NCBI GenBank assembly: GCA_937981555.1
Contig: CALJOK010000044.1
Location: 152,087-216,086 of the forward strand
Source: an uncultured Saprospiraceae bacterium
GTDB lineage: Bacteria > Bacteroidota > Bacteroidia > Chitinophagales > Saprospiraceae
Length of the DNA stretch: 64,000 nt
Direction: 5' to 3'
Shown here piece after piece: positions 59,331-64,000 of the stretch. Numbering within the stretch: position 1 is the stretch's first letter; every line of letters starts with the position of its first letter. The notes beneath the pieces are model-generated. The model was not told the DNA's origin. It saw only the letters and a list, made by a program, of their open reading frames with translations, and ran no database searches. A program made the translations under genes and the position numbers.

Positions 59331-59742
59331 TTAGCAATACCATCTAACCTTACTTCCTTTGCTATCAAAATGAATCATTTGTTGATTAAAAAATCCATTT
59401 TCATTTTTATAAATTCCGACACCTCCCTTCTTGCCTATCATTTTGGTATCTTAAATTTCATTTATGATATTAACATTTTGAGCATCAGATTTCCCATCAT
59501 TATTTACATCAAAAACAACCTTCTTTAGGTTTACTTTTTGAAGCAGCTTCACCAAATTTACTCAAGAGATAATTATCTAATTTCCATCTCCTTCCACTAA
59601 TCACATATAAATTAGTTTGGTAACCTTGTTTTGTAATTTCTTTTTTCAAAAAAGAAAAATGATTTTTCACTTTTTCATTAACATCTATCAATGAACATGC
59701 ATAAATCCAGACAAAAATTAATCGTTTAAAAATTTGCTTCAT
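59331..59742 (-). pseudogene. Decayed M15-like (D-Ala-D-Ala carboxypeptidase-type) peptidase gene
   Basis: The frame starts at ATG 59742 with a signal-like N-terminus (MKQIFKRLIFVWIYACSLID) and reads LYVISGRRWKLDNYLLSKFG, typical of small M15-type peptidases. After KSKPKEG it hits a stop. In the +1 frame the homology resumes at once as VFDVNNDGKSDAQNVNII, passes one in-frame TAA, and goes on MIGKKGGVGIYKNENGFFNQ, QMIHFDSKGSKVRWYC to a stop at 59331. The segment expected to carry the R-H-x-x-G-D-A-x-D zinc motif is missing at the junction. A small deletion/frameshift plus a nonsense change have therefore inactivated it. Confidence 0.75.
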
Positions 59743-59819
59743 CGTTCATTCATTTTCCTAAAAGATGATTAAGTCTAAATCGGAAAAACAAAAAGGCACT
59801 ATAAATATTTTCATCAAAA

Positions 59820-59856
59820 AAACCCGCTACAACATCTTTCGATATTGAGCGGGTTT
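59820..59856 (-). terminator. Intrinsic terminator after the SprB-repeat gene
   Basis: AAACCCGCT (59820-59828) and AGCGGGTTT (59848-59856) form a 9-bp perfect stem. TTTTTTT follows on the minus strand. The rest of the 59743-60033 spacer shows no other clear element. Confidence 0.85.
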
Positions 59857-60033
59857 GCAAATTTCATATTGATTTTTTCCAAAAATAAAATTCCCTTTTT
59901 GGTTATCAGATATGATGACTAAACTCCCATATTCTTGAATATTCAAAACAATAATTAAAATTCATCATCAAAAAATTCAACTAGGAGTCTCATTTGTTTT
60001 TTGATTGTGATTATCATTTTAACTTTTTAGACT

Positions 60034-63000
60034 TTATCTATTTATTTGAATATATCCACTTTCTTCAATTGTTTCTCCACTTTCATTTTCATATTGGAAA
60101 ACGTAAAAGTAAGTACCATCAGGAAGGATTTTTCCATTCCAAGATCCATCCCATGTATTTAAATATCCTTGTGCGAAGTAAACTTCATTACCCCAACGAT
60201 TGAATATATTTAATTCGTTGTTCGGGAAACTTTCTACTCCTTCGATGTAAAATAAATCATTGACACCATCTCCGTTCGGAGAGAACCCAGTATAAATGAT
60301 CAAGTCGCTACAAGTCACATAGAATGAAACTGTAGTGGTATCACAGCCAAACGTATTGCAAAGTACATAGGTCATTTCATCTGGAATTGCGGTATCACAA
60401 TAATCCTCATTTGGAGTATAGGTGATCGTTCCATCGCCATCCATAATCGCTGTACCAAATGTTGGCTGCTCTAAAATATAGATGGTATCAAATACTCCAT
60501 TGATGCTGTCATTAAACATTGCTTCGACGATAGTAGAAGTATTAATTCTTAAAGTATCAACATCAGCAACTGCTATAGGTAAAGAATCTAAGACAGTTGG
60601 TTCAATAACCGTTACATATAAATAAGTCGTATCGCAAATTCCAAGGTCATCGCAAATGACTACACAAGCACTATCAACTCCAACTTCTACTCCTTCATAT
60701 TGTACACACCATTCTCCATCTACTTGACTAAAGATGACAAACTCACCTGAAGAATCTTCGCAGTCATTTTCGTAACTAACAATTGTTCCTATCAATTCAT
60801 CCGTTGGAATACACATCGTGTCAATAGTATTAACTAAAATAGTATCGATTAATATATCAGGACTTGCACAAGTCACCGTTACCGTCACAGTATCAGAACA
60901 ACCTGTAACATTATGAGTAAGGATCACTTCATTTACTCCCGGATCAAGGTAAATTTCAGTAGCTTTTGGTTCTAAGTTAGCATTCACTTCTATGATTGCA
61001 GTAGCTCCTGTATTGATTTGTTCAATTAACATCTGACCAAAAGTGTTTTGTGTATTTCCACCAGTAATCATGAAAGTATTTGAATTAAAAACCCATTCAC
61101 TAACTGGATCCCAAACATTCATCAAATCAACTAATTCTGTGATCGTCATAAATGTGGCATTATGAACTTCTCCATTCAACATCCAAGAATTCAATTTATA
61201 TGGCCCGAAGTTTCCTTGCCCTGGCAATAAGAATAATGAGTAAGAAACGATACTATCGAAATCACAACCTCCAAAGAAATTATTATATAATTCTCCATTA
61301 GACATGATCGTGTAATTTAATACATCATCTAATGAAACATCAATACAATAGTCTGCAGGCTCATTACAATCATTAGTATAAAGGGTAATTGAGTCTTCCG
61401 TAATTATACTGTTACTAACACATGGTGGTGTGCTGCAAGTAATCCAAGCCAATACTGTATCTTGACATCCTGTCGTGTTATCTGTAAAGATGAGTTGATG
61501 CGTTCCTACTCCTAATTGGATTTGAGTTCCAGCATTTTCACAACTATCTAATGTGCCATTGAAGTCAGCTCCATTGTTTCTGATATTGTAATTTGAAATA
61601 TTTGCAAAAGGAATGTCCAAACAAATATTAAATAAACTATCACAATCATCAGTATCTATATTAATTGAATCAATTGTAATAAAGTCATCACAATCTGGAA
61701 TCACATTAATAATAATTATAGTCGTATCACAAATTCCATTTTGATCACAAGCCACTACACATGCAGTATCTTGACCCAAGTAATCGGTATCTGGAATGTA
61801 AGCCAAACAACTATCTAATGAGTTGATCATAACCGTTCCATTGGTTGGATCATTACATGGAAGCATTGCTCCAAATGTACCTGGCAATTCAGAAAGATCT
61901 ATACAAATCGTATCTATCGGAATATTTACAAACGTTGTGAAGTAAAGTGTATCAGGTGTTACACAATCTGTCTCGCCTGTAATAATTACTTCATATTCTG
62001 TCGCACAATTTATTCCATCAGTAGTCGCAGTCACCGTATAAGTTCCTACTGCTAAATCATTTCTAGTATTTCCAAAAACTCCATTCCCCCAATCATAAGT
62101 ATAACTTACAGGTTCTAAAGTTACTTGTCCATTCACCTCATTACAATCTGCTGGTGAAGTAATAATGTCAACCACTAATCCATCAATCGGTTGAACTGTA
62201 GTGGTATGTACAATGAAACAATTCGCATTACTTGCATCTGAAATTGTAACCGTATAATCTCCTGCTATCAAACCAGTTGCTTGATTTGTATTTCCTACAC
62301 CTGCTATTGACCAAGAGAAATTATAGTTTGTTATAGCTCCTTGCATTGTGATTTCAATAGCTCCATTTGCCATGCTACAATTTTCTTCATCTACTTCAAT
62401 TAAAGCAATTTGAGGATCAACACAATCACAATCATCAGGAACTGAAATAATAAGTTCTTCAGTACATCCAGTTGCATCAGTAACTATAACTTCATATGGA
62501 CCAGCTGGTAAATCGTCTAGATTTTGAGGATCATCAGTTCCATCAATATGTGCCCAATCAAATATATAGTCTGGTGTTCCGCCTGTTACATTATCCAAGT
62601 TAATAGATCCATTAGCAGTACAAGACTCTCCAACTACATTTGGTAAAATCAAGATTGGTGCTGGTTCTATTACTTCAAAACATTTCTCCGTAATAAAGCA
62701 ACCGTAAGCATCTTCAATTGAAATGCAATAATTACCCGCAGCTAATTCTCCATTTGTCTCAATCATTCCAGTTGAAGAATTTGTCAAAATCATCGTAGCT
62801 GGCTGATGAAAGAATGGAGAATAATTCGCAAAGAATTGAACTTCACCATCATCTGATCCTACACAAGTTGTCGAAACAATCGTGTCTTGGAACATTAAGG
62901 TAGCTTCTCCTGGTGTCACTTGAATTATTGTAAATGAAGTTTCTGCGGTACAACCTGTTCCGTTATCAGTTACTGTTACATCATAATTTCCAATAGCTAA

Positions 63001-64000
63001 ATCAGCTCTTAAACTATCTGTGTTTCCATCATTCCATATGAAATCAAAATCTCCTACTCCATTATTTACTTCGATGCCAGCAGTCCCTGTTGTTCCTCCA
63101 TCACATCCTGCTTGAGTCACATCTCCAACGGCCACTAATGGATTTTCACTTCCAACTTCAACTGTAATTATAGTAGAACATCCAGTACTATCTGATACTG
63201 TTACATCATAACTTCCTTCTGAAAGATTGTTGTTAGAAAATCCAAATACACCATTCCCCCAATCATAGATCAAATTAATTGGTTGGAAAATTACTTCCCC
63301 ATTTGATCCCATACAAGATGCTGGTTGGTTAGAAATAACTGTAGCTACTGGCTCTACTATATCATTTCCTATTGTAAAGAAAGTATCTAGTAGACAAGTT
63401 GCATCTTGAATATGTTGAATGCTTACTTGATAAGTTCCTGCACTTAAGTTGTTCGCAAAAGTAGTGTCGCTTACATTTGGCGTCCAAACGAAATTGTAAT
63501 TTTCTACAACCCCAATAATTCCTATTTCAATAGAACCTTGTCCATTTTCACAATTTTCATTAGAAATAATTGCTGCTACTTGTGGTAGTTCACATTGGAA
63601 AGTATCACAATTATTTTCTATTAAGAGATCTTGTAAAATAAATTCACATCCGTTTGCATCAGTTGCAGTCACATCGTAAGTTCCTGCGATTAAACTATCT
63701 GCAATTGCTGTTGTATCTCCTGTTGACCAAACAAAATCTAACGTATCTGGTGATAACACTATCATTCCAATTCCTAAATCACAACTGTCTGGAGTGATGG
63801 AAAGAACTTGTACTATTGTTGGTGCAATCACTTCGATAGTAAATAAGGTATCTAATAAGCAAGTAGCATTTCCTATTTCTGAAATCGTTACTCCGTAAGT
63901 TCCTGCTGCTAAGTTGTTTGCGAAACTTGTATCACTCACGTTATTTTCCCAAACAAAATCATAGTTAGTATTTCCGCCAACCATTTCGATATTTATCGAA
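60034..64000 (-). CDS. Giant SprB-repeat surface protein with gliding-motility-associated (type B) C-terminal domain (partial)
   Basis: The frame is open across the right edge (the in-frame codons before the first ATG at 63984 are coding-like), so at least 1321 residues are present and the N-terminus is missing. SprB/HYR-like repeats of about 75-85 residues each show G-x-Y-x-V-T-V-x-D-x-x-G-C and FVWSTGDTT or YDWGNGVFG patterns. Further on are an Ig-like region with TITYTPNEDYCDTAIPDEMT and the type B sorting domain YTGFSPNGDGVNDLF, NIFNRWGNEVYFAQGYLNTW, DGTYFYVFQYENESG. Such proteins are T9SS substrates and often adhesins used in gliding. It has its own terminator at 59820-59856. Confidence 0.9.
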   Translation of the reverse strand, partial: SINIEMVGGNTNYDFVWENNVSDTSFANNLAAGTYGVTISEIGNATCLLDTLFTIEVIAPTIVQVLSITPDSCDLGIGMIVLSPDTLDFVWSTGDTTAIADSLIAGTYDVTATDANGCEFILQDLLIENNCDTFQCELPQVAAIISNENCENGQGSIEIGIIGVVENYNFVWTPNVSDTTFANNLSAGTYQVSIQHIQDATCLLDTFFTIGNDIVEPVATVISNQPASCMGSNGEVIFQPINLIYDWGNGVFGFSNNNLSEGSYDVTVSDSTGCSTIITVEVGSENPLVAVGDVTQAGCDGGTTGTAGIEVNNGVGDFDFIWNDGNTDSLRADLAIGNYDVTVTDNGTGCTAETSFTIIQVTPGEATLMFQDTIVSTTCVGSDDGEVQFFANYSPFFHQPATMILTNSSTGMIETNGELAAGNYCISIEDAYGCFITEKCFEVIEPAPILILPNVVGESCTANGSINLDNVTGGTPDYIFDWAHIDGTDDPQNLDDLPAGPYEVIVTDATGCTEELIISVPDDCDCVDPQIALIEVDEENCSMANGAIEITMQGAITNYNFSWSIAGVGNTNQATGLIAGDYTVTISDASNANCFIVHTTTVQPIDGLVVDIITSPADCNEVNGQVTLEPVSYTYDWGNGVFGNTRNDLAVGTYTVTATTDGINCATEYEVIITGETDCVTPDTLYFTTFVNIPIDTICIDLSELPGTFGAMLPCNDPTNGTVMINSLDSCLAYIPDTDYLGQDTACVVACDQNGICDTTIIIINVIPDCDDFITIDSINIDTDDCDSLFNICLDIPFANISNYNIRNNGADFNGTLDSCENAGTQIQLGVGTHQLIFTDNTTGCQDTVLAWITCSTPPCVSNSIITEDSITLYTNDCNEPADYCIDVSLDDVLNYTIMSNGELYNNFFGGCDFDSIVSYSLFLLPGQGNFGPYKLNSWMLNGEVHNATFMTITELVDLMNVWDPVSEWVFNSNTFMITGGNTQNTFGQMLIEQINTGATAIIEVNANLEPKATEIYLDPGVNEVILTHNVTGCSDTVTVTVTCASPDILIDTILVNTIDTMCIPTDELIGTIVSYENDCEDSSGEFVIFSQVDGEWCVQYEGVEVGVDSACVVICDDLGICDTTYLYVTVIEPTVLDSLPIAVADVDTLRINTSTIVEAMFNDSINGVFDTIYILEQPTFGTAIMDGDGTITYTPNEDYCDTAIPDEMTYVLCNTFGCDTTTVSFYVTCSDLIIYTGFSPNGDGVNDLFYIEGVESFPNNELNIFNRWGNEVYFAQGYLNTWDGSWNGKILPDGTYFYVFQYENESGETIEESGYIQINR

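Noticed and set aside
59159..59368. A 69-codon minus-strand frame beginning MIAKEVRLDGIANG.
   Set aside because: It overlaps the last part of the decayed M15-like gene in a different frame; no support as a gene.

Overview
The window comes from an AT-rich (roughly one-third GC) member of the Bacteroidota, most likely a Saprospiria-type marine or freshwater bacterium. The evidence is: many secreted proteins ending in type IX secretion (T9SS) sorting domains, one gliding-motility-associated (type B) C-terminus, promoter -7 boxes of the TAnnTTTG type, A-rich translation leaders instead of Shine-Dalgarno sites, and family choices such as PUR-alpha/DUF3276, TPR-histidine kinases and an NrtR-like Nudix regulator. 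No insertion sequence, prophage or CRISPR array was seen.

Layout. 1-10 kb is housekeeping: the tail of a T9SS protein, a TPR protein, etfB-etfA, a bifunctional nuclease with a UVR motif, a small lipoprotein, a PAS-like small protein, a CYTH phosphatase, threonine aldolase, an NrtR-like regulator, a GT-C membrane glycosyltransferase, kdsB and a LysM protein. 10-19 kb holds a PLP cystathionine beta-synthase/cysteine synthase with CBS domains, a CHAP amidase/DUF6881 pair, an NlpC/P60 peptidase, a sortilin-like beta-propeller T9SS protein, a class C beta-lactamase-like hydrolase and an Omp28/thioredoxin-like T9SS protein. 19-29 kb is signalling-rich: a caspase-like gene remnant, a patatin phospholipase fused to a divergent receiver domain, two TPR histidine kinases without adjacent response regulators, an ABC exporter half, DUF3276, and two tiny cysteine-containing peptide genes, one with a Gly-Gly-type leader.

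29-40 kb carries a tail-anchored unknown protein, a sterol-desaturase-family hydroxylase, a candidate structured RNA, two secreted zinc metalloproteases (M12B-like and M43-like), dinB, a HAD hydrolase and tRNA-Lys(UUU). 40-64 kb on the minus strand is a surface-protein island: four tandem paralogous giant T9SS proteins (about 1250-1650 residues) built from Ig/PKD-like repeats, a conserved cysteine-rich block and a DUF11/DUF7619-like domain. Two of them also carry a dockerin-like plus cohesin-like module. Then come a small secreted protein, a decayed M15-like peptidase gene, and a giant SprB-repeat protein with a type B sorting domain that runs off the right edge.

The most promising unexplained items are the peptide genes at 23.9-24.3 kb next to a TPR histidine kinase, the patatin-receiver fusion behind a caspase remnant, the cohesin/dockerin-bearing tandem adhesins, the promoter-terminator-delimited RNA at 31.77-31.96 kb, and a set of perfect or near-perfect intergenic inverted repeats, including a 31-bp perfect pair at 8236-8322.
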